Below, in pieces: positions 24,321 through 34,409 of a stretch of 64,000 nucleotides of DNA. Each line of letters starts with the position of its first letter. The stretch's first letter is position 1. The DNA comes from Xestospongia bergquistia (Eukaryota > Porifera > Demospongiae > Haplosclerida > Petrosiidae). The position numbers were made by a program, and so were the translations under genes. The DNA lies in assembly GCA_963965975.1 (NCBI GenBank), contig OZ014411.1, forward strand, positions 18,752,446-18,816,445, given 5' to 3'. The notes beneath the pieces are model-generated. The model had not been told where the DNA came from. It worked only from the letters and a program-made list of their open reading frames with translations, and ran no database searches.

Positions 24321-25287
24321 TTAAAACAGTATGAATATAAAATCATATCAATATAACAAGATATTAATATTAACATAAATAAAAATCAAAACATTATAAA
24401 TCAGTTTCATTGATCTATACATGTCTAATGTCTATATTTTAGTTATCTTTGTAGAGTGTGCAGTAGTCAATGACTAAGATATGGTACTAAGTCTATGAAG
24501 TTGACTTCCTTTAGACTATACCATCTAGAATTATAATAAGAGGATGAACACTTAATAACAACTGTTGAGCAGTAGTTCCAAATAAAGTCACAGGATCAGG
24601 GACAAGAATGTCAGACATCATATGCCTCCATTATAAGCTGATACTATTACTACTGTGTTTCAATTTGTACAAATGTTATCTAATGGAGTTAATTAAGAAA
24701 TAATACAGTTACATTTTAACAGCTATTCTCACTTACATTTGATGTAATAAATGAAGGGGATGTGACAATAATCTCTCTCTGTCTTAGTAGCCATTTTGTT
24801 ATGGGCGTGGCAACAGAGTAATTAGACACACCTTCCTTACACTTACCCACATGAGTATGACGAGCCTGCTGCACCGAACCATGGAGAGCACTTAGCTGGC
24901 TCAGAGTCAACCATTTAGTAAGTATATAGCTAAAACAAGTATTGAAATAATTATGTAACATTCGGTAATTACTTAATGCTGTACATATATCTCTTAATAT
25001 AAGGCTGGATATATTAGATGTATCATATCCAACATGAAATTGGTCAATGTTTAGCTATGTACAGCATCATACCCAGACCTACAATGTTTCCATATGTTTG
25101 TTGGTCTAGGTATGAGACTATGTGGAGTCTGCCTTTTGGTTTGGTCATTGTTACAAAATTCAGTAAATGGTAACCTCCTTCATTTCAGGATTGATAATTA
25201 GAGACAATCAACATGAAAGTGCATCTTTATGACTGTAGAGTTTACAGTACATTAAGTTATATGTGACTTGTTCTTTTATTCATTTAG

Positions 25288-25756
25288 ACCAGTTCAACGA
25301 GTTATCTGAGTGCAACATTACCAACAGGAACAGCTGCACAAGAAAGTGTTAAGGTAATCGTCCAAAATGTCTGTGATGATAGGTATAATATTGGTCAACA
25401 TCTTAATGAGGGAATCATCTCAATAAAGAGTATTTAATTTGGTTCTGTTAATGAGTACATACATGCAGTCTGAAGCCAGCAACTTATCTAGTTTATGTAA
25501 ATTATAAAAATTGTAGCAACTAGATTCCACCCTAAAATTGAATAAATCTGATATTAATAACATATAGACTGATGTGTATAAGACAAATTATTGTATAATG
25601 CTAAATTATCGAATGGCATATGGTCATTAGATTTTTATTTCTAACCAAAGAACGACATCCATTGTGATTTGTAACTAGTATATACAGTATTTATCATTTA
25701 TATTATAGGCTCCTGATCTATATCCTGTAAAAATGGGAATCAGTCCAAATTCATAG
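25288..25756 (+). CDS. Last two exons of the unidentified + strand gene (unit B)
   Basis: Exons 25,288-25,353 and 25,709-25,756 have intact splice sites and phase 0. One residue differs from unit A (APDLYPVK against APDPYPVK). The stop again falls 17 bp inside the 3' end of the convergent 228-aa gene. Confidence 0.43.
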
Positions 25757-26543
25757 GTTTTTCGAGAGTGGTTTGTCTTCTCAAGGGAAGTGTCCTCTTC
25801 ATCAAATTAGACACAACTGTGTCATTTCGTTTTTTCCTCTTAAACTCAGCTTTTAATAAGTTAACACTTGAGAGAAAAGATTTACTTGCTTCACTTGTTA
25901 TTTCCCTATTTCGCAGACCCGTTTTGACATTGACTTGATAGTGTTTTGGAAGGGTGAAAAGGTTAGGTAGACGAATGTGATCATGTTCTGTCTTTATTAC
26001 CAACTTCCTCAATTGAAGGGTTAGTACCTTCCTCTTCCAAGCCAGTGATAAAAGTGTTGCTTGCACTTGAGCAAATAGAATCTATTCCAAGACCAGTATC
26101 AGTCAAATCGCTATCAATCTCCACGTCAACGCCCAGTTCATCATCATCGTCATGAAGTACAGTACCACCAATTGCAAGCATTTTACTTGCTGTCTGCTTA
26201 TTATAATAATTATATCAATGTTCTCAAATGACATGTATCTAACCACATCCAATTGAGCATCTGATGGTGTAGCTGATTGACTAATGTCAGAAAGTAGTGG
26301 AAGAACTACTGCTTTGAGCTTCTCTCTGTTGTCCAATTGACAACCTTTATCAACATCAACGTACTCTTCCCAAGCCTTATCAAATCGTTGAAAAGTGATT
26401 CCTACGTTAACATTTCCATGGAACTTAAATTCTTTCCAAAATTCTCTTTCTAAGAATAAAATATCTCGGAAATCAGTTGACGCCAGGATGGTGAGAACAT
26501 TATTTCTCTCCAAATAATTCACCAAGACAGACTTATTACTCAT
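25740..26543 (-). CDS. Three-exon gene for a 228-aa protein (unit B copy)
   Basis: Exons 26,244-26,543, 26,001-26,193 and 25,740-25,933 have the same junctions and phases as unit A. By eye there are eight base differences over 687 coding bases. Four are silent, and four change residues: S to T in NVGISF, R to T at the start of exon 2, D to H in the acidic run, and T to I in TGLGT. There are no stops or length changes. Every neighbouring gene in the unit is damaged in at least one copy, so the integrity of this one in both copies suggests it is still used, or was until recently (inference). Confidence 0.7.
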
Positions 26544-26688
26544 CTTTCTACTACGACCTCAGCCAACCTGTGGTTTTCTTGATACCTAAAACAAATAGGG
26601 GAGGAGATTCATAAGAAACATAGCTGTCACCAAAAAAATGTGATCTTTTGCTCGGTGTAGTCAAGATAGATGGAACTGTCCCATTTGC

Positions 26689-29208
26689 ATGTCATTTTCG
26701 GCCAAAAATTTAAAAGGAGTAGTAAGGTATGTTGGCAGTGTTTATGCCCATGATTCGAACTTTTGTATATGCTGTGGAGTTGATGGTTGTCACAGAAGTT
26801 ATAGGAAGTTTGTCTATTACAAGAAGCATATTTATGAAAAACATATAAAGATAAGCCATGCTAGTGGTGCTGGGTTATCGCAGCCTGAGGATATGGAAGT
26901 TTTGATTGATGATAGACAACATGGTTTTGATGAAGATGACAGTATTTCTCTATCTCCCACTGATGTAGTGGGTAACAACTAAATGAAGATCTCTGCTCTG
27001 TTTTTGATAAAACTTGAAAATGAGTTTAAAGTTGTATCAGCATCCCTTGATTGTATTATTGAAGATGTAACAACTCTATTGGATTATAAAAATGATTCCT
27101 TGCATAATGAATTGTTTGCTAAGTTGTCTTAAAGGAACATCGTGTTTGATTCTGAGATTAATTCAGTTTTTGAAAATGCTGTAGCAAGAAATCCATTTGA
27201 AGGGCTACGTAGTGAATATTTCAGAGATAAATACTATCAAGAGGAATTACAATTTTGGGTTAGTTAAAATAAATTGTGGGTGTTATACCATATTAATTTT
27301 ATTGTTGAATAGGAGCCAGTGGAAAGAAAACTAAGTGAACAGCAATTGGCTTCTAGTAAAACAATACAGGATTTTGTATGCGAGATACCATTAATTTCGT
27401 CTTTGAAGGAGTTACTTTCTGATCAGTTTATACTTGATGAGGTATGTGTAAACGTAATTGCCGATATATAAATTAATAAGTTAAGATCGTTGTTATTGTT
27501 AAAGGTTCTTAGAGGTCATCAATGAAGAGAGAATCTTTTAAATGATTACTGTGATGGATTTGTATATAACTCTCATGAACTTCTTTCTAAAGATCACACT
27601 GCCTTGAAACTAATCATATGCTATAACAATGTCGAGGTATGCAACCCATTGAGATGACGAGCAAAGAAGCACAAACTAGGTATTCACATGTCTTATGTGT
27701 TAGGTTGTTTTAATTCTCCAAATTAAACCTTTTTTAATAGTTTGTTGCTGTGGCATTTGAACCCAGATCAAAGCAAACTCATACCTTACATTGTGCCTCT
27801 CTACATGGACCTCGTCATGATCATTTCAGTACGACATATGGTATTCATCGAGATTCAATTGTGAACTCTTCCAGGTATAGATATTCATGATGGGGTACAG
27901 GGTCAGTCTGTGTTTCACATGGCAAAGCCTTTTAAAAGTTACATAGCCATGTTCATATTGATATCTGTTTAATTTTCTATTTGACAGATATTTTCATGTT
28001 ATGGAAGGTCTTGTGCCCGATATAATGCACAACATTTTGGAGGGTGTTCTTCTTTTTGAATTAAAAGAGTTGTTGAAATTTTTGATTTCAGAAAAAGTGA
28101 TCACTCTTGCCGAACTCAATGATGCTATTTGTTCCTTCCCTTATACGTTTGTTGATGCTGCCAATAAGCCAAATATTTTTGAGACTTCTACTTTATGCTC
28201 AACTGATCACTCATTGAAACAAACTGGTTAGACTGATAATCATTGTAAAATTAGTAGCTACTTTTTATTTATTAATTTAGCATCTGAAATGTTGTGCTTG
28301 AGTTGTTTGTTACCATTGATGATTGGGGAAAAAATTGAGAAAGGATGTGCACAATGGGACAACTATCTACTCCTACTTACAATAATGGATTACTGTTTTG
28401 CTCCAACTGTTAGCGAAGAAGGGGCTGCTTACTTACATATGACAATTGACGAACATCATAAATGTTTCACACATCCATCTTCTCGATTAATTCCCAAGGC
28501 TCGCTATTTAGTGCACTACCCAGAGATAATGTGCAAGTCAGTAAAACTAATCAGTTGATTATTTTAATTGTGACCCAAAAAAATTTGGGCATTTTGTGCA
28601 TTTCTGGTGTACGCGCTTTGAAAGGAAGCACAATTATTTTAAAGACCTTGCCCAGAGAATAAAAAGCTTTATGAATGTTCCCAAGACAATGGCTACTAGA
28701 CACCTGTTGTTAATGTGTTACTATAGAAATAATAGTGTTGATTCAAGTCCCTATTTCATAAAAAAACAATGCCAGGCCTGGTATAATTGTTAGTAATAAA
28801 GCATAATATGAACATTATTGCATGTATCATTCTTACAGGGTTATAATCTACTACTGGCTCTTTAACATACAAGGATGAACTGTTGGAACAGTTTCCATCA
28901 TTAAGTGACGAAGTTATGAGGTTAGTATTATTTTTAAGTACTCTAAATTACCACATTTGCTATTTAGGTTACAGTGTGTAGAGATCAATGGGACTAGATA
29001 CAAAAAAGGTGGAGTTGTTGTTTTAGACATGGACCTTCTTCCTGAATTTGGAGTGATCAGTGATATTATTGTTTTCAACACCGATGAGTTTTATTTAGCT
29101 TGTGACGTACTTTTCACTCATCTTTTTGAACATCATTTACATTCCTATTTGGTTAGTCAGACCATATATTTACTATTGTCGAACAAAAGGACCTATATTA
29201 TCATATGA
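26689..29208 (+). pseudogene. Decayed transposase-like gene (unit B copy)
   Basis: The counterpart of 10,589-13,601. Recognisable exons: 26,689-27,258; 27,313-27,441; 27,505-27,636; 27,741-27,874; 27,988-28,226; 28,281-28,540; 28,597-28,780; 28,839-28,920; 28,968-29,208. Exons 4 and 5 of unit A are deleted here. Compared with A, there is one extra base near the start, an extra stop at the end of VVGNN, a lost acceptor before exon 28,597 (AG to TG), a stop in exon 28,839 and a frameshift near the 3' end. On the other hand, exon 8 is better preserved here (IEKGCAQWDNYLLLLTIMDY with no stop), and 27,741-27,874 keeps a TTYG that A lost. So neither copy descends from the other's broken form. Confidence 0.75.
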
Positions 29209-29489
29209 CTTTGTCTGTTTATGAAATTTCTAATTTTTTGTACATCCTATTATAATAAAATTATGTAATAATTACTTGTTATTAATTTTAATTAAGTTTG
29301 TTTTATGTAATTCAGTATATTTTTAAGTCAGTTTTAGTGTTAATACACAAAAGAACTTGACGAAAGAGATGGGTGTGTCACACACACAACAAAGGGTATA
29401 GAAGTATGACTGACACACTGATGATTCAGCACACCTATGGTGTGCTAAGCATTCAGTGTGCTTGCATTTTTTACAGTGTACCTTCATCG

Positions 29490-29935
29490 AATGGTGAAGA
29501 ACCGCCAAGAGAATAGGCCAGTTGTTTACCTTGATGAAACCTGGGCCAATGCTCATGATGATAAGGATTGTGATTGGGTGGAGAGGGATGATGTGAGTGG
29601 TAGAACTCTTGGTGGTATAAAAAGGCCTCCTGGGAAGGGTTGGACAGCTTATTATTCTTGGAGCTGGTTGTGAGATTGGTTGGATTCCCAATACCACTCT
29701 CATATTCAGATCCAAAAAAAATACTGGTGATTATTACCATGATGAGGTGACTGCTGATCATTTTAAGGAGTGGTTTGCTATCAAACTTCTCCCAAATATT
29801 CCATGTAACAGTCTTATTGTCACGGATAATGCCTCATATCATAGTTGTCATAGTGACCCTGTTCCAGTCAAAAGTTGGACAAAGAAAAAATGCAGGATTG
29901 GCTTCAGGCAAAGGGAGTTGAATTAGGGGTAACAC
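29490..29935 (+). pseudogene. IS630/Tc1-like transposase fragment (unit B)
   Basis: Reads NRPVVYLDETWANAHDDKD, WVERDDVSGRT and RPPGKGWT. After frame changes come NTTLIFRSKK, then CNSLIVTDNASYHSCHSDP and MQDWLQAKGVELG. Both first catalytic segments are present in one run, but the C-terminal part is absent. A further ~69 bp just upstream (29,430-29,498) is missing from unit A. Confidence 0.7.
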
Positions 29936-30122
29936 TTCACTATTGAGTAGTCGAAATTTTGACTCTAATTTGAGGTAAGGAATGCATCGATCCCATGGAA
30001 AAATGGCTAAATGGTTTAGGTTTTGTACAAGTAAGTGAGTCAGACAATACATATGTCACATGTAGCTCCACCTCTCTGTCATCAGATCGACTTCCCTGTT
30101 TATCGTTATCATTCAAATCATC

Positions 30123-31270
30123 TTATTCAGAATAACCACCTATATATCCCTCATCATCGGCATGGTCTTCTTTGCCTTCCAAATGTTGGTGTAGACGATC
30201 AATAATATCATCTTTTTGAAGGAGCTCCAAAGCTAAGTCATTTCTCTCTTAATCTAAATGTCCATTCAATTCACAATATTTTTGTCTTTTAACCTTGTAC
30301 TCTTCAGCTTTTATCGTTAATGCTACGAAATCTTGCTCCTGTTTCAAACTGGTATAGAGTTTGGTCATAATTGCATCATGTCGTGTTTGTAAGTACTTTA
30401 GTCTTTCTTCATAATTTATTTTGAGTTGTTTCAAGTTCTCTTTTGCAGTGTCTCTTTCCTTTTTGTATTTATCAATTCTTGATTCCATTTGTTGAAGAGT
30501 TTTCTCATTTAGTGCTGCATCAATATGTTGTTGGAGTTCTCTGCTACCCTCAGAATGGAATTGTATGGATTCTTGAAGTTTGAGATTTCTGTGTCCTTTT
30601 CCTCGAAATTGTTACTAAGATAACCCACCTTGTTGAATGGATGGATGTATTGATAAATGGATAGATACATGGATTACTAGACAGATAGGTGAATAAATCA
30701 ATTATTGAATGGAATGACGAGTACATGAACAGCTGATTGGTATGTGGATGGATGCATAGATAATGGTGGATGGATAGATAGAAGGATGAATGGATGAATA
30801 GGTACTAGGATAGATGAATGGATGTAGTGTACAAATGAATGGTTAAAAAGAGAATGAAATAATTACCTCTTTCTATAATTTTGCATATGTTCAGTATCAC
30901 AAGCCTCCAAAAATTGAGCATTACTTTACATGTCTGTGTCCTCTCAGATCTCAGATCTGACATCCATTTCAACTCTCAAATTTTGAAAATCTTTTTTAAC
31001 TGTTTCTGTCCTTCCTCTATTTAAAGATGTTGAGTGTTACTTTCCATGTTAACCAACTATTAAAATATTAAGTTATTAAATTAATATGATTACAGTAGAG
31101 AGTCTAACCTCAAGATGATGGTTTAGTGATTGTTCCATAAACTGTTTGTCTCTTTGCGTCTGTTCTAAGAGAGCCTGAACGCTTTCAAGTTTTACCAGAC
31201 AACTGATCTGCCCTCTCTTTCTAATCTTCGCATTTCTGTTTAACAGTTTGAATCTCTAGTGCCTACATTT
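30123..31270 (-). pseudogene. Decayed coiled-coil protein gene (unit B copy)
   Basis: The main exon 30,123-30,614 keeps one frame from GKGHRNLKLQES through MESRIDKYKKERDTAKENLK to GHLD. The shared in-frame TAA follows, then ERNDLALELLQKDD to GYIGGYSE. Upstream pieces lie at 30,867 to about 30,970 and 31,109 to about 31,270, with the same frame change as unit A. The main exon is cleaner here than in unit A. Confidence 0.55.
30640..30845. repeat. Degenerate TGGA microsatellite, unit B copy
   Basis: Counterpart of 16,258-16,470. Confidence 0.83.
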
Positions 31271-31562
31271 CTATTAAGTTTTCTACTACTCTACATTGGA
31301 CACAAAAAAAAAATTATCACTGTAATACATAAACTATATAAATGTTATTATTTTGTTTACGATCATAATAATTATAATAATAATAATAATATTTTTGATG
31401 AAATTGCCTGAAGCAACTTCCCATTTTGTATGAAAACAAGGTTATCTTGTTAACTTCTAATAATGCTGACTGCAGATAATCATTAGATTAGAAACCATAG
31501 TCATATATATATATATTACTGAAGTAGATTTTGTACAGTAGCCTCACTACTATAAAAAATGC

Positions 31563-31762
31563 CCATTGATTAATTATCTTAATATTTATTTATAACAGAT
31601 TACAGATTACATAGTAACAGTTGTTGTACACAAAGGCCTGTATCTATAAAAATTTTGTCTTTAATTATTAAGATAATTAATCAATGGTCATTTTTTAAAG
31701 ACAAAATTTTTATAGCTACTGACCTTTGTGTACAACAACTGTTACTATGTAATCTGCTATAA
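31563..31762. repeat. Fold-back inverted repeat (unit B copy)
   Basis: Same interleaved inverted arms as 17,198-17,396, with a few substitutions. Confidence 0.8.
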
Positions 31763-31798
31763 CTGTATACAATAGACACCACATATACACATATAATA

Positions 31799-32458
31799 CA
31801 GTAGGAAGTCACTTATCTGAACACACTGGGACCGGGGCATGTTCGGATAATCGAAATGTTCGGATAAGTGAACATCATTACAGATACTGTAATGTCTGTA
31901 TATACCCATGTACATGTATTACACAAACATTTTATTTTACTTTGAATATCATACTGACATGTAATATATACACGTTATACACAAGAGAACCAATGTTAAT
32001 TGGAAAAGTAATCTTTGATTTGTGTTTGTTTCTTAGTTATTAATCTCTTTCGTGCAGTTTCCAACAATAGTCCATTGAGTATTACTACAGTATCCATGGG
32101 TGTGGATTTTCACTGTCTTCCTCTTCTTAATACAGCCTTCATCTCTATTCTGTGTTTGAAAGTTCTGTAGTTTCTTTTCGTTTTTCACGATATCAAGAAC
32201 TGGATTTTCCAACGCTATACTGGTCTGCCACGCACTGCATAGTTTTTCCATTTCTAACTAGCTTGAATATGTCGAGTTTTTCACTTATAGTGAGTACTGT
32301 TCGTTTTCTCTTGCGACTAGAAACACTAGCAATGCTAGCCATATCTCTAGCTGCTCACTTGTTGAAAATGGCCACGTGTTAGTGGGTGTGGTGCATGATG
32401 CCATTCGGTTAATCGACGTGTTCGGATAAGTGACATTTGGATAAGCGACATCCTACTG
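31799..32458. mobile_element. Pogo/Tigger-like DNA transposon derivative, 660 bp
   Basis: It begins CAGTAGGAAGTCACTTATC and ends in the reverse complement of CAGTAGGATGTCGCTTATC. TA flanks both ends (31,797-31,798 and 32,459-32,460), as expected for the Tc1/mariner/pogo superfamily. Unit A lacks it, although it has a 10-bp length difference at the site. An inner repeat of CACTTATCCGAACAC lies near both ends. It encodes only an N-terminal transposase remnant and is therefore non-autonomous. Confidence 0.9.
32033..32342 (-). pseudogene. N-terminal pogo/CENP-B-type transposase remnant
   Basis: Starts MASIASVSSRKRKRTVLTIS, then EKLDIFKLVRNGKTMQCVA and DQYSVGKSS. This is the psq/CENP-B N-terminal helix-turn-helix that binds the transposon ends. 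A one-base frame change follows GKSS. The other frame continues DIVKNEKKLQNFQTQNRDE to a stop at 32,033. The second DNA-binding half and the DDE domain are absent. Confidence 0.8.
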
Positions 32459-32460
32459 TA

Positions 32461-33300
32461 TGTCCTTTTTCTGAGAAGTCATTTGTTAAAGTACACAAAC
32501 TGCAGCAAAGTTCCAAAGTAATTAACAGTCATAAAACCAGTGGATCTATCTTCTGTACCATATAGACCACTATAGGGCTATAGGGAAGTAAAATGGATGG
32601 TAAAATTTCGTTAAACACTAACAAGGAAAAAAATATATTAACACACTAGTCTCTAAACTATTGTACCTTTTGTGTAGCAAAGCATGCTGATATACTGCAC
32701 AACTGTAATAGCTCACTTCCACCAGTTTTTAGACATATTCTAATTAGGAAGGTTCTATAGAAAATGTAAGCAATTACATTTCTATATATATATTATATAT
32801 ATACCTTATTCAAGTTGGATTTGACATCTGACTCAATATTTTTTTGGCTAAACATGTATGTTAGTTAGAAATGGCTTGGATTATTTAACAGCGTTTGAAA
32901 TAGTGCTTGAAAATTACAAAGGTCAGGCAATATCAAAAAGAGACTCTTTGCATTCCAGTATTAACAAGCATTTGGATATGCATTCTCCAACTATAACTGA
33001 AACTGTACAAATTGTTAAAAATGAAAAAAAGAACAGAGAATAAAGCAAACCAATTAAAAAAAGAGGCTTTACTATAACTGTAAAAAAATTAAAATTATGA
33101 GGCTGGCCACATGTGCTATGTTATTGATGCAACGTTTGCCATAACAATTTCAAACTTGAGTAATCTACTGGTCAAACTACAGAGCTACTGTATTTTATAC
33201 AGTTTAAAAAAGAATGAGCTGAGGATCAACAGTACTCTCAGTACATCATAGTTAGGATACCTATGATGCTCCAGACGACACCAATGTGAAGGTGGTACTG
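32461..33300. other. Right end of unit B with a possible exon fragment
   Basis: Matches the end of unit A. It contains the open segment 32,868-33,043 (LVRNGLDYLTAFEIVLENYK). Compared with A it keeps an extra ~165 bp at 33,015-33,180. Confidence 0.5.
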
Positions 33301-33339
33301 TATTGCCGTCCGCGCCTTTCAAACCTCTTCTCATTCTTC

Positions 33340-33425
33340 TTTTAATGGCCTAATATGCTCAAACTCCATCTATTAATGGCCCAGCATACTCAAAATACAT
33401 CTTTGAATGGCCTAATATGCTCAAA
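33340..33425. repeat. Short triplicated ~35-bp repeat
   Basis: AATGGCCTAATATGCTCAAA occurs twice, and an AATGGCCCAGCATACTCAAA variant once, just beyond the end of unit B. Confidence 0.8.
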
Positions 33426-34050
33426 ATAACAGTTGATTGGACAGTTACATTAGAACACAGTAGATGGAACAATCACTTACGAACACAGTTGATGGGACAG
33501 TTACATTCAGACACAGTAGATGGGAAAGTTACGTAGATTAGACAGGACAGTAGATTAGACAGTACAGTTACATTTTAACACAGTAAACAATAGAACACAC
33601 TAGATAGGGATGTTACAATAGAACACAGTAGATGGGGCAGTTACAATAGAACACAGCAGATGCAATAGAACACAGCATATGAGACAGTTATGTTAGAGTA
33701 CAATCGATAGTTATAGAACATAGTAGATGGGACAGGTACAATAGAACACAGTAGATGGGGCAGTTACAATAGAACACAGCAAATGGGGCAGTTACAATAG
33801 ACACAGCAGATGAGACAATTATGTTATACAGTAGATAGTTACAGAACATAGTAGATGGGTACAGTTACAATAGAACAGAGTTACAATATAACATACAGTA
33901 GATGGGGCAGTTACAATAGAACACAGTAGATCAGACAGTTACGTTAGAACACAGTAGATGGGACACTTACATTAGAACATGGTAGACGAGACAGTTACGT
34001 TAGAATACAGTAGATGGGACAGATACAGAATACAGTAGATAACATTTCTG
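33426..34050. repeat. 28-bp minisatellite array, third locus
   Basis: Same GATGGGACAGTTAC / AGAACACAG family as the arrays of units A and B. Its position directly after unit B suggests it was the left end of a further, otherwise lost unit, or the substrate of the duplication. Confidence 0.88.
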
Positions 34051-34409
34051 ACCATACTGGTTTCTCTCTTCAAACGGCAGCCATTTTATTGATTAATAAA
34101 ATTCATGAGATCACATTACATGGCATCTCCTATACTTTGCTTATAGAAAGTACAACGAATCTTGTTCTTGTTGGTCCTATCATATAAAAAATGATGTCAA
34201 AAGAACCTGATGATTGTCAGAAGACCACTTGACTTTGAAATTTTGAAATCTGACGATAAGGAAATTATAGCAAAAAAAAGAGTCAGGTGAATGCGAATGG
34301 ACTTTAGTAACCTAAGAAGACAATGGCAATTAGAAATACACTATAACCATGCTACATTAGTAAAGCAACACCAACAAGTGTAAATCTAACTGCTACCACA
34401 ACACCCCAC
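34051..34409. other. Unique sequence, no gene seen
   Basis: No long open frame and no repeat. It ends in the 7-bp direct repeat ACCCCAC (34,403-34,409) that flanks the P-like element. Confidence 0.5.

Larger units (their letters stand above)
18496..33300. repeat. Large tandem unit B (right copy, complete)
   Basis: Direct repeat of unit A. It begins with the minisatellite at 18,496 and ends at the same GGTGGTACTG string as unit A, beyond which homology stops. Unit B has two insertions with clean target duplications (21,028-21,719 and 31,799-32,458). It has lost several blocks: about 370 bp holding exons 4-5 of the transposase-like gene, about 1.3 kb of transposase fragments, and 386 bp near the fold-back. 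Confidence 0.93.

Noticed and set aside
29323-30052. Minus-strand frames of 70-130 codons over the IS630-like fragment of unit B
   Set aside because: They lie opposite catalytic motifs readable on the + strand and carry no domain of their own.
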